Positions 47,243 to 56,817 of a stretch of DNA of 64,000 nt are shown here, piece after piece. Each line of letters begins with the position of its first letter. Within the stretch, counting starts at the first letter, position 1. The notes beneath the pieces are model-generated. The model was not told where the DNA came from. It did no database searches and saw only the letters and a list, made by a program, of their open reading frames with translations. The position numbers and the translations under genes are program-made. Source of the DNA: Alphaproteobacteria bacterium (GTDB taxonomy: Bacteria > Pseudomonadota > Alphaproteobacteria > Micropepsales > Micropepsaceae); contig JAICHV010000009.1 of assembly GCA_025924715.1 (NCBI GenBank), positions 30,320-94,319 of the forward strand. Reading direction: 5' to 3'.

Positions 47243-48577
47243 ATGACCGATCCCCAAAACCTGCTGGGAACCCTGCTGGACGCCGCCAAACGCGCGGGCG
47301 CCGACGCCGCCGACGCTCTGATGGTGAACAATGTTTCCTCCAGCGTGTCCTACCGCTTGGGCAGGCTGGAAGACGTGGAGCGCAGCGAAAGCGCCGATAT
47401 CGGGCTTCGCGTCTTTGTCGGCCAGCGTGTCGCCTTTGTCTCCTCCACCGATTTCTCGCCCGAGGCGCTGAACGCCCTTCCCACCCGCGCCTTGACGATG
47501 GCGCGCCTGGCGCCGGAGGACAAATTCGCCGGCCTGGCGCCGGCGGAGCTGCTGGCGCGCGAGATCCCGGATCTCGATCTGGACGACAAGGCCGAGCCGG
47601 AGGCGCAGACCCTGGTGGCCTGGGCCCGCGATGCCGAGGCTGCGGGCCTGGCGGTCAAAGGCGTGACCAATTCCGAAGGGGGCGGCGCATCCTATTCGCG
47701 CTCCGCCATCGCGCTGGCGACATCTTCGGGGTTCTTTGGCAGTTATGCCGGCACCAGCCATTCCATCGGCGTGGCGCTATTGGCCGGCGAAGGCACCTTG
47801 ATGGAGCGCGATTACGATTCCGCCAGCGCCCGTCATGCCGGCGATCTGAAATCCGCCGCCGCGATCGGCCAGGAAGCGGGCGAGAAAGCGGTGCGTCGGC
47901 TGGGTCCCCGCAAAGTGAAATCGCAAGCCGTGCCGGTGGTGTTTCATCCCGACGAAGCGGCGGGGCTGCTGGGCCATTTTGCCGGCGCCATTTCCGGTGC
48001 CTCGATCGCGCGCGGCGTCTCCTTTCTGAAAGACCGCTTGGGCGAAGCGGTGTTCGCTCAAAATATTTCGATCATCGACGACCCGCACCGGCGCCGCGGC
48101 CTGCGCTCCAAACCCTTCGACGGCGAAGGCGTCGCCAACAAGCGCCGCGCCCTGATCGATCAGGGACGGCTGACCACCTGGCTGCTGGACTGCGCCAGCG
48201 CCCGCCAGCTTGGCCTCATCTCCACCGGCCATGCGGCGCGGGGCACCGGCGGGCCGCCCGCGCCGTCCGCCACCAATCTCTATATGGAAGCGGGCCGGCT
48301 CTCGCGCGAGGAATTGATCGCCGACATTCGCGAAGGATTTTTCGTCACGGAGCTGATGGGCATGGGGGTCAATGGCGTGACCGGCGATTACAGCCGCGGC
48401 GCGGCCGGTTTCTGGATCGAAAAGGGCAAGATCACCTATCCCATCTCGGAAGTGACCATCGCCGGCAATCTGAGGGACATGTTTTTGCACCTGACCCCGG
48501 CCAGCGATCTGGAATTCCGCCATGGCATCAATGCCCCCACCTGCCGCATCGAAGGCATGACCCTTGCCGGCGCGTAA
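47243..48577 (+). CDS. pmbA: TldE/PmbA, partner of metalloprotease TldD
   Basis: Non-catalytic half of the TldD/TldE peptidase, involved in processing peptides such as microcin B17. It has 444 residues and lacks the HExxxH motif seen in TldD, as expected. Blocks include ADAADALMVNNVSSSVSYRLG, VPVVFHPDEAAGLLGHFAGA, RGTGGPPAPSATNLYMEAG and the C-terminal GNLRDMFLHLTPASDLEFR. It is the first gene of the run leading into the lipid A block, a common alphaproteobacterial order. Confidence 0.96.
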   Translation: MTDPQNLLGTLLDAAKRAGADAADALMVNNVSSSVSYRLGRLEDVERSESADIGLRVFVGQRVAFVSSTDFSPEALNALPTRALTMARLAPEDKFAGLAPAELLAREIPDLDLDDKAEPEAQTLVAWARDAEAAGLAVKGVTNSEGGGASYSRSAIALATSSGFFGSYAGTSHSIGVALLAGEGTLMERDYDSASARHAGDLKSAAAIGQEAGEKAVRRLGPRKVKSQAVPVVFHPDEAAGLLGHFAGAISGASIARGVSFLKDRLGEAVFAQNISIIDDPHRRRGLRSKPFDGEGVANKRRALIDQGRLTTWLLDCASARQLGLISTGHAARGTGGPPAPSATNLYMEAGRLSREELIADIREGFFVTELMGMGVNGVTGDYSRGAAGFWIEKGKITYPISEVTIAGNLRDMFLHLTPASDLEFRHGINAPTCRIEGMTLAGA

Positions 48578-48630
48578 GGCGGTGCAGGCTGTAGGGGGAC
48601 CGGGTTTTCACGATCACGAAAGGCGCGTCG

Positions 48631-48867
48631 ATGGCTGAGTCCAAACAATTGCTGCATCTGGTGTTCGGCGGAGAATTGAAATCACCCGATAGCCTGGAGT
48701 TCAAGGATCTCTCCCGGCTCGACTTTGTCGGGATGTATCCCAATTTCGCCGAGGCCCGCAAAGCCTGGGCGGCCAAGGCGCAGCGCACTGTCGACCAGGC
48801 GCAGATGCGCTATTTCGTGGTCCATCTTCACCGGCTGCTTGAGCCTGACGACGATCACCAACATTAA
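48631..48867 (+). CDS. DUF4170 small protein
   Basis: A 78-residue protein: LLHLVFGGELKSPDSLEFKDLSRLD-type start, DFVGMYPNFAEARKAWAAKA at about 31-50, ending RYFVVHLHRLLEPDDDHQH. DUF4170 genes sit between pmbA and the Kdo transferase genes in alphaproteobacteria; the function is not known. Confidence 0.92.
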   Translation: MAESKQLLHLVFGGELKSPDSLEFKDLSRLDFVGMYPNFAEARKAWAAKAQRTVDQAQMRYFVVHLHRLLEPDDDHQH

Positions 48868-48933
48868 ACCTTTGCGGTCCTTGAGGCTTTTGACCCTCGC
48901 AGGGGCAAACCCGGCATGCTAAACGGGCGGACG

Positions 48934-50711
<1,778 letters not shown>

Positions 50712-50712
<1 letters not shown>

Positions 50713-51986
50713 TGGCCAAGCCGTTCGGCCTGATGGCGTGGCGCGCGCTGGGCCTGATGGCACAGCCTTTGGCGCCACTGCTGCTGTCCCAGCGCGCCGC
50801 GCGCGGCAAGGAAGACCGCGCCCGGTTGAATGAGCGCCTGGGCATTGCCGGCGTGGCGCGCCCCTCCGGCAGACTGGTCTGGGTGCATGGCGCCAGTGTC
50901 GGGGAAAGCCTGGCGGCGCTGCCGCTGATCGAAAAATTGCAGGAGCAGGATATTGCCGTGCTGGTGACCAGCGGCACCGTCACCAGCGCGCGGATGATGC
51001 AGGCGCGCTTGCCGGCGGGCGCGATCCATCAATTCGTGCCGCTGGATGTGCCGCGCGCGGTCTCGCGCTTTCTGGACCATTGGCGCCCCGATGCGGGCTT
51101 GTTCGTGGAATCCGATCTGTGGCCCAATCTCATTCAAGCCGCGGCCGCGCGCGGGGTGAAATTGGCGCTGGTCAATGCCCGCATCTCGGCCCGCTCGGCG
51201 GCGGGATGGCTGCGCGCCCCGGCCACCGCGCGCGCTTTGCTGGGCAGCTTTGCCGCGGTGCTGGCGCAGGATGAAGAAATCGCCGACCGCTTCCGCGCGT
51301 TGGGCGCGCGCCAGGTGGCGGTGGCCGGGAGCCTGAAGGCCGATGCCCCGCCGCTATCCTGCGATGGCGCCGCGCTGGCGCAGTTACGGGCGCAGATCGG
51401 CGCGCGGCCGGTTCTATTGGCGGCGCAGACCCATCCGGGCGAAGACGAAACCGTGCTGCCGGCGCATGACATGCTGCGGGCGCGCTTTGGCGATCTTCTC
51501 ACCATCCTGGTGCCGCGCCATCTGGAACGCGCCGCCGATATCGCCATGCTGTGCGGGACGCGCGCCGTCACCCGCCGCTCCCTGGGCGAGACGATCTCGG
51601 CGCAGACCGAAGTCTATATCGCCGATACCATGGGGGAGCTTGGGTTGTTTTACCGCTTGGCGCCGTTCTGTTTCATCGGCGGCACGCTGGTGCCGATGGG
51701 CGGGCACAATCCGCTGGAGCCGGCCGTGTTGAAATGTGCCGTGCTGGCAGGCCCCCATCGCGCCAGCGCCGTCACCGCCTATGACGCGATCCTGGAGGCG
51801 CAGGGCTTCGGCAATGTCGGGACGGCCGGCGACATCGCCCGGGAAGCGGCGCGGCTGATCGGCGATCCCGCAGGCGCGAGGCAAGCCGGGATCGAAGCCG
51901 CCAAGGGCGCGGCGCGTCTGTCGGGCGCGGTCAACGCCACCATCGCGGTGCTGCAGGAGATGCTGCATGGCCATGCGCGCGCCTGA
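50712..51986 (+). CDS. waaA: 3-deoxy-D-manno-octulosonic acid (Kdo) transferase
   Basis: GT30 glycosyltransferase that adds Kdo from CMP-Kdo to lipid IVA; inner membrane, cytosolic face. It has 424 residues. N-terminal GKEDRARLNERLGIAG and WVHGASVGESLAALPLIEKL are typical, with FVESDLWPNLI at about 140-150 and the C-terminal GGTLVPMGGHNPLEPA (about 321-336). ATG 50712 overlaps the ABC gene stop by one base; a GTG 3 bases earlier is the alternative. It is coupled by a 20-base overlap to lpxK. Confidence 0.97.
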
Positions 51987-52902
51987 TTTTTGGCAAACGC
52001 GCGGCGCGGTCGCCCGGCTGCTGGCCCCGCTGGGATGGTTGTATGGCGCCAGCGTCGCGGTGAAAGCGCGGCTGGCGCGCCCCGCCAGGGCGCAGGCCAA
52101 AGTGATCTGCGTGGGCAATCTCACTGCCGGCGGCAGCGGCAAGACCCCGGTGACGATCGCGCTGGGCACCTTCTTGGCGGCCCGCGGCAGACAAGTTTTT
52201 TTCCTCACCCGCGGCTATGGCGGAAACGAAAGTGGCCCGCTGCAGGTCACGTCCGATGCCGAGGCCGCGCGGGTCGGCGACGAAGCGCTGCTGCTGGCCC
52301 GCACCGCGCCCACCATCCTGGCCCGCGATCGCGCGGCCGGCGCGGCCCTGGCGGATGCGCAAGGCACCGACATCATCATCATGGATGACGGTCACCAGAA
52401 CTTTGCCCTGACCAAAGATTTGTCGGTGGTGGTGGTGGATGGGCAAACCGGCTTCGGCAACGGGTTGATGATACCGGCGGGACCTTTGCGCGAAAGCGTG
52501 GCACAGGGCCTGGCGCGGGCGGATGCGGTGGTGATTGTCGGCGATGGCGATCCGGACTTGGGGGACTATGCCGGTCCGGTGCTGCGGGCGCGGTTGACAC
52601 CGCTGAACGACGAGCTTCGTGGCCAGTCGCTGTTCGCCTTTGCCGGGATCGGCCGGCCGGAGAAATTCGTGGCCTCGCTGCAAGAGGCAGGCGTCAAGAT
52701 CACGGGCACACAATTTTTTGCCGATCATCATCCGTATTCCGACTCTGAGATCGCGGCCCTGAAAAAACGCGGGGGCTTGGTCACCACGCAAAAGGATTAT
52801 GTGCGTCTGACGGCCGAGCAGCGCCGCGGCGTGGCGGTCCTGAAGGTGGCGGCGCGATTCGATGACGCCACTTTGCTTGACAGGCTGCTGGCCGGGGTTT
52901 AG
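51967..52902 (+). CDS. lpxK: Tetraacyldisaccharide 4'-kinase
   Basis: Phosphorylates the 4' position of lipid A disaccharide to form lipid IVA. It has 311 residues. The P-loop is GNLTAGGSGKTP (about 50-61), with FFLTRGYGG and VGDEALLLA following, and IIMDDGHQNFALTKDLSVVVVDG at about 138-160. Starts at 51967 and 51973 are possible; both overlap the end of waaA. The next gene starts 10 bases after the stop. Confidence 0.97.
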   Translation: MAMRAPDFWQTRGAVARLLAPLGWLYGASVAVKARLARPARAQAKVICVGNLTAGGSGKTPVTIALGTFLAARGRQVFFLTRGYGGNESGPLQVTSDAEAARVGDEALLLARTAPTILARDRAAGAALADAQGTDIIIMDDGHQNFALTKDLSVVVVDGQTGFGNGLMIPAGPLRESVAQGLARADAVVIVGDGDPDLGDYAGPVLRARLTPLNDELRGQSLFAFAGIGRPEKFVASLQEAGVKITGTQFFADHHPYSDSEIAALKKRGGLVTTQKDYVRLTAEQRRGVAVLKVAARFDDATLLDRLLAGV

Positions 52903-52911
52903 CGCCACGTT

Positions 52912-53847
52912 ATGAGCGAGGCTGCCCTCCCCACCGGCCAGAAACTGCGCTATGGCGCGGAAGCAGCGCTGTTCTTTTTGTTCCTGGGATTTTTCCGGCT
53001 GATCGGTGTCGATGCCGCCTCGGCTATGGGCGCGTGGATAGGCCGCCATGTGCTGTATCATCTGGGCTGGGCCCGCAAGGCCCATGCCAATCTCGCCGCC
53101 GCCTTTCCGGAAAAAACTGAGGCCGAGCGCGAGGCCATCGTGGCCGAGGTCTGCGCCAATGTCGGGCGCACGGCAGCGGAATATGCCCATCTCGACAAAT
53201 TCGACATGGCGGGCGCCGATCCGCGCATCGCAGTCGAGCATCTGGAGATCGCCGAGGAGATGCGCGGCAAAGGGCTTCTCCTGCTCTCCGGCCATTTCGC
53301 CAATTGGGAAATCATGCCGATCGCCGCCCAGGAATTCGGGCTGGATGGCGGCATCGTCTATCGCCCGCCCAACAATCCTTATGTCGACCGCTTCATCGCC
53401 CGGGCGCGCGCTGTCAAAGGCTTCAAGGAACAGATCAGCAAGCATCAGGGCACGCGGCGCATCTTCACCCTGCTGCGCGGCGGCAAAGCCATTCTGCTAT
53501 TGGCCGACCAGAAGACCAATGAAGGCATCCCGGCGCCGTTTTTCGGCCGCGATGCCATGACCACGCCGGCGCCGGCGGCCCTGGCGCTGAAACTCAATGT
53601 GCCGGTCTATTTCGCATCAAACCGGCGCGGCCAAAAAAACGGAAAATTCGGCGCGCGCTTCACCATCACCGTGCATCCAAAATTGGCCTTCATCCCCAGC
53701 GGCGATTACGAGCGCGACCTGCGCGACATGACGGCGGCGATCAACGCCAAGCTGGAAGAGATGGTGCGCGCCCATCCGGGTCAATGGCTATGGATTCACC
53801 GCCGCTGGCCCACAGCGCGCGACGTCGTTACCGGGAAGAGGAGTTAA
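52912..53847 (+). CDS. lpxL: Late lipid A acyltransferase (LpxL/HtrB family)
   Basis: Lysophospholipid-type acyltransferase that adds a secondary acyl chain to Kdo2-lipid IVA. It has 311 residues with an N-terminal membrane segment (about 15-35). The catalytic HX4E motif is HFANWE at about 122-127, and the later segments IVYRPPNNPYVDRFI and LLADQKTNEGIPAPFFGRDA are typical. LpxL versus LpxM/LpxP specificity cannot be decided from sequence. It ends the lipid A run; a REP-like pair follows 50 bases on. Confidence 0.9.
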   Translation: MSEAALPTGQKLRYGAEAALFFLFLGFFRLIGVDAASAMGAWIGRHVLYHLGWARKAHANLAAAFPEKTEAEREAIVAEVCANVGRTAAEYAHLDKFDMAGADPRIAVEHLEIAEEMRGKGLLLLSGHFANWEIMPIAAQEFGLDGGIVYRPPNNPYVDRFIARARAVKGFKEQISKHQGTRRIFTLLRGGKAILLLADQKTNEGIPAPFFGRDAMTTPAPAALALKLNVPVYFASNRRGQKNGKFGARFTITVHPKLAFIPSGDYERDLRDMTAAINAKLEEMVRAHPGQWLWIHRRWPTARDVVTGKRS

Positions 53848-53898
53848 TCGCACAATGTCAAGATTGCCCGACGCCGACTAGCTATCTTGTGGTTGGAA

Positions 53899-53992
53899 AA
53901 GTTGGGTGGGCGGGTCAAGCCCGCCCATGGTGAGTTTATTTGCAGAACGGCAAAACGCACCATGGCCGGCTTCCGAGCCGGCCACCCAACTT
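53899..53992. repeat. Inverted pair of REP-like elements (REPIN-like)
   Basis: Two copies of one element in opposite orientation. Each starts AAGTTGGGTGG, contains a hairpin and ends CCATGGTG. Left copy 53899-53932, hairpin GCGGG-TCAAG-CCCGC core (8-bp stem 53907-53914 with 53920-53927). Right copy 53958-53992 on the other strand, with stem 53963-53970 paired to 53977-53984 (TGGCCGGC). The stems differ between copies at several bases, yet both pair perfectly. The outer AAGTTGGGTGG/CCACCCAACTT arms and the CCATGGTG/CACCATGG inner arms also pair with each other. The right edge touches the stop codon of the GIY-YIG gene. Confidence 0.8.
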
Positions 53993-54282
53993 CACCGGTT
54001 CCAATTCTCGAGTAGATCAAGCCAGCGTGGATTGTGTTTCTCAATGAGATCGATTTTCCATTGCCGCTTCCAACGTTTCAGATTGGTTTCGTGTCGGATC
54101 GCGTCGGTATAGAGAGCGTATTCTTCGACATAAACGAGCCGTTTCACATCATAACGGTCGACGAAGGCAGATCCTTCACCGCGCTGATGCTGCGCCCTCC
54201 GGTTAGATAGGTTGGACGTGATCCCGATATAAAGGGTGCCGTGAGGCTTGCTGGCGAGGATATAGACATATCCGGCAGGCAT
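53992..54282 (-). CDS. Small stand-alone GIY-YIG endonuclease
   Basis: A 96-residue single-domain GIY-YIG nuclease (UPF0213/YhbQ-like group). The GIY strand is GYVYILAS (4-11) and the YIG strand LYIG (17-20); the catalytic Arg is probably in NLSNRRAQH (about 24-32), and the metal Glu is E65 in IRHETNLKRWKRQWK. It has a typical NPRWLDL end. No operon partners: the next gene is M23 peptidase, and the REP-like pair abuts its 3' end. Genes of this kind occur in several copies in many alphaproteobacteria. Role unknown. Confidence 0.9.
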   Translation of the reverse strand: MPAGYVYILASKPHGTLYIGITSNLSNRRAQHQRGEGSAFVDRYDVKRLVYVEEYALYTDAIRHETNLKRWKRQWKIDLIEKHNPRWLDLLENWNR

Positions 54283-54326
54283 GGAGACTTGATCCGTTGG
54301 CTACCCGGCGGGCCTTGAGAAATTGG

Positions 54327-55157
54327 TTAAAGCGGCTCCGGTTTGGGCTTGCGGGTCGAGCGTGACGGATCGAGCTTCACTTGGAACCAGTTCATCGCCC
54401 AGTGCAGATGCGGGCCGGTGGCGCGCCCGGTTTGGCCGATCAACCCGATCAATTGACCACGGACGACGCGCTCGCCTTTTTTCACCAGCCTTTTGCTCTG
54501 ATGCAGATAGCAGGTCGAAACCCCCTGGCCGTGATCGATCAGGGTGAAGCCGCCATCCAGATAATAATCGTCGCTGATGCTGACCGTCCCGGCCGCCGGC
54601 GCATGGATGGGCGTGCCCACCGGCGCCGCCATGTCGACGCCGAAATGCGGCGCCATCGGCACGCCATTGTCGATGCGCTGGCTGCCGAAAATACCCGATT
54701 CGATTCCGGGCGCCGGCCAATCGAAGCCCGAGACGAAATCGTCGCCCGGGCTATTGCGCAGCCGGGCGAGATAGATCGCGGCATTTTCCTTGGCAATGCG
54801 GGCCAGCACCGCTTTGGGCGGGGTCACCGTCTCCTGCGGCAAGCCGTTGACGCGCTGGATGTCATAGCTGCGGGGCGTCGGCGTGAAAGAGCGGCTGTCG
54901 CCCTCGCCATCCGGGTAGCGCACCGTCACCAAGGAAGGCTTGGTCTGGTCGAAGGCAAAGCCGAAGGCAAAGCGGCCATCGGCCGTGGTGGCCAAGGGGC
55001 GACCATCCAGCGCCGCCTCCGATCCCGGCGGCGCCGAACCCAGCGCCAGGCTGCCCTGCTCCATCGCGCCGGTGACGGTGAACCGTACCGGCTCATCGGC
55101 AAAGGCGGGCAACGCCGCCAGGCACAAACCGCCGCCCAGAAAGGCGCGGCGCCTCAT
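54327..55157 (-). CDS. M23 (LytM-type) peptidase, probably Tat-exported
   Basis: A 276-residue peptidoglycan endopeptidase-like protein. The N-terminus MRRRAFLGGGLCLAALPAFA has an RRxFL twin-arginine pattern and a cleavage site near residue 20. An Ig-like or beta-rich region (about 22-140) precedes the M23 domain (about 165-265) with HFGVDMAAPVGTPIHAPAAG (His and Asp zinc ligands) and GPHLHWAMNWFQ (third ligand). All ligands are present, so it should be active. Starts with ATGA overlap on the DUF2093 gene, in an xseA-DUF2093-M23 operon. Confidence 0.93.
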   Translation of the reverse strand: MRRRAFLGGGLCLAALPAFADEPVRFTVTGAMEQGSLALGSAPPGSEAALDGRPLATTADGRFAFGFAFDQTKPSLVTVRYPDGEGDSRSFTPTPRSYDIQRVNGLPQETVTPPKAVLARIAKENAAIYLARLRNSPGDDFVSGFDWPAPGIESGIFGSQRIDNGVPMAPHFGVDMAAPVGTPIHAPAAGTVSISDDYYLDGGFTLIDHGQGVSTCYLHQSKRLVKKGERVVRGQLIGLIGQTGRATGPHLHWAMNWFQVKLDPSRSTRKPKPEPL

Positions 55158-55369
55158 TTGGGCACCAATCCTTTTTCCTGCATGCGCTGGGTCGCGACGG
55201 CGGGGCTGGCATAGGCCTCCTGCAGATCGACGCTCCAATAGCGCAGCGCATCGAGCGGAATATGCATGCCGGTAACGGCGCAGCGCACATGGCTGCCCGG
55301 CACCAGCACTTCGTAATCGCCGTCCAGGAAGCGAAGCTTGGCCTCGCCCTCTCGTTCCATCTGGTTCAT
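55154..55369 (-). CDS. DUF2093 protein
   Basis: A 71-residue protein of the alphaproteobacterial DUF2093 family: AKLRFLDGDYEVLVPGSHVRCAVTGMHIPL-type core (residues about 10-39) with a conserved CAVTG motif, then LDALRYWSVDLQEAY. Function unknown. It overlaps xseA and the M23 gene by 4 bases each. Confidence 0.93.
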   Translation of the reverse strand: MNQMEREGEAKLRFLDGDYEVLVPGSHVRCAVTGMHIPLDALRYWSVDLQEAYASPAVATQRMQEKGLVPK

Positions 55370-56772
55370 TCGTCAACCCTATCAAACAAGGACGGGGATG
55401 CGCCCCCGATTTTTTTGCCGCGCGGGGCGGGCTTTCCGCTGGCCAGAGCTCCCGCCTCGCCGTCGCCGAACACCAAAGTCAGGCTTTCGCCGGCTTTCAC
55501 GGCCGCGGCCTTGCGCCGGATATGACCATCGGCGCCTTTGACCAGGGCAAAGCCGCGCTCCAGCACTTTGCGATAGGAGACGCTTTCCAGAAAACGCGCG
55601 GCGGAGTCCAGCTGGCCGCGCCATTGCTTCATATGTGCTTTTTCGCAGCGCAGGGTCCGCGCCCCAAGATTGTCCAGACGGTCCCGCAGCCGGGCGATTT
55701 TCTGGCTCAAAGTGGCGGGCCGCAACAAAGCGCCGGCTTTGGACAGCCGCGCTTCATGTTTGCGCAAATTCACCTGCAGCGATTTGCTCAAATTCCCGCC
55801 CGCCAGGTCCAACCGCTGGCGCGGCCCGGCGAACAGAGTCTCCGGGCGCGGCAATACGCGGGCGAGCTGATTCAAATGCCGGCGGCGCTGTTCCAGCCCG
55901 CGATGAAAACAGTTCAGGGTGCGGCGTTCGAAATCCAGCGTCTGGGCCAGCAATTCGGTGCGCACCGGCACCGCCAGTTCCGCCGCCGCCGTGGGCGTGG
56001 GGGCGCGGATATCGGCGGCGAAATCGATCAGGGTGGTGTCGGTCTCATGGCCCACCGCCGAGATCAGCGGGATCAGGCTGGCTGCGGCGGCCCGCACCAC
56101 CGCCTCGTCATTGAAGGCCATCAGATCTTCGATCGAGCCGCCGCCCCGCGCCACGATCAACAGATCGGGCCGGCCAAATGTCAGGGTCTGAAAGCCGGTG
56201 ATGGCAGCGGCGATCTCGGCCGCGGCGCGTTCGCCCTGCACCGCCACCGGCCAAAGCAACACACGCCGGGGAAAGCGCGCCGTCAGCCGGTGCATGATAT
56301 CGCGCAGTACCGCGCCGGTCGGCGAGGTGATCACGCCGATGACTTCGGGCAGGAAAGGCAGCTTCTTCTTGCGCTCGGCCGCGAACAAGCCTTCGGCGGC
56401 GAGGCGCTTCTTGCGCTCCTCCAGCATCGCCATCAAGGCGCCGACGCCGGCCAGCTCCATCTGCTCGACGATCAGCTGATAGCGCGACGAACCGGGATAG
56501 GTCGTGACCCGGCCCATGCAGACCACTTCCAACCCCGCTTCCGGGCGCAGCGCCATGGCGCGGGCGCCCTGCTTCCAGATGATGGCGTTAAGCACCGCCT
56601 TGTCGTCCTTCAGGTCGAAATAGATGTGGCCCGACGTGGCGAATTTCAGCCCCGAAATCTCGCCGCGCACCCGCACAAAGGGGAATTGCTCCTCCAGGGC
56701 GCGCTTGAGGGCCTGGGACAATTCGCTGACCGAAAATTCGGGCAGATTGGGAAGGAGGGCTGCTTCGCTCAT
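55366..56772 (-). CDS. xseA: Exodeoxyribonuclease VII large subunit
   Basis: Large subunit of the ATP-independent single-strand DNA exonuclease; the small subunit XseB is elsewhere. From ATG 56772 it has 468 residues. An OB-fold domain (about 15-110, SVSELSQALKRALEEQFPFV and GHIYFDLKDD) precedes the catalytic domain with GVITSPTGAVLRDI, VARGGGSIEDLMAFNDE and SAVGHETDTTLIDFAADIRAPTPTAAAEL-type sequence, then a coiled-coil C-terminal part. A longer frame upstream overlaps purD and is not used. Divergent from purD with a 45-base gap. Confidence 0.97.
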   Translation of the reverse strand: MSEAALLPNLPEFSVSELSQALKRALEEQFPFVRVRGEISGLKFATSGHIYFDLKDDKAVLNAIIWKQGARAMALRPEAGLEVVCMGRVTTYPGSSRYQLIVEQMELAGVGALMAMLEERKKRLAAEGLFAAERKKKLPFLPEVIGVITSPTGAVLRDIMHRLTARFPRRVLLWPVAVQGERAAAEIAAAITGFQTLTFGRPDLLIVARGGGSIEDLMAFNDEAVVRAAAASLIPLISAVGHETDTTLIDFAADIRAPTPTAAAELAVPVRTELLAQTLDFERRTLNCFHRGLEQRRRHLNQLARVLPRPETLFAGPRQRLDLAGGNLSKSLQVNLRKHEARLSKAGALLRPATLSQKIARLRDRLDNLGARTLRCEKAHMKQWRGQLDSAARFLESVSYRKVLERGFALVKGADGHIRRKAAAVKAGESLTLVFGDGEAGALASGKPAPRGKKIGGASPSLFDRVDE

Positions 56773-56817
56773 GGCCCCTTTATGATACAGGGTTCGGGCG
56801 GATTTGAAGGGTTGAAG

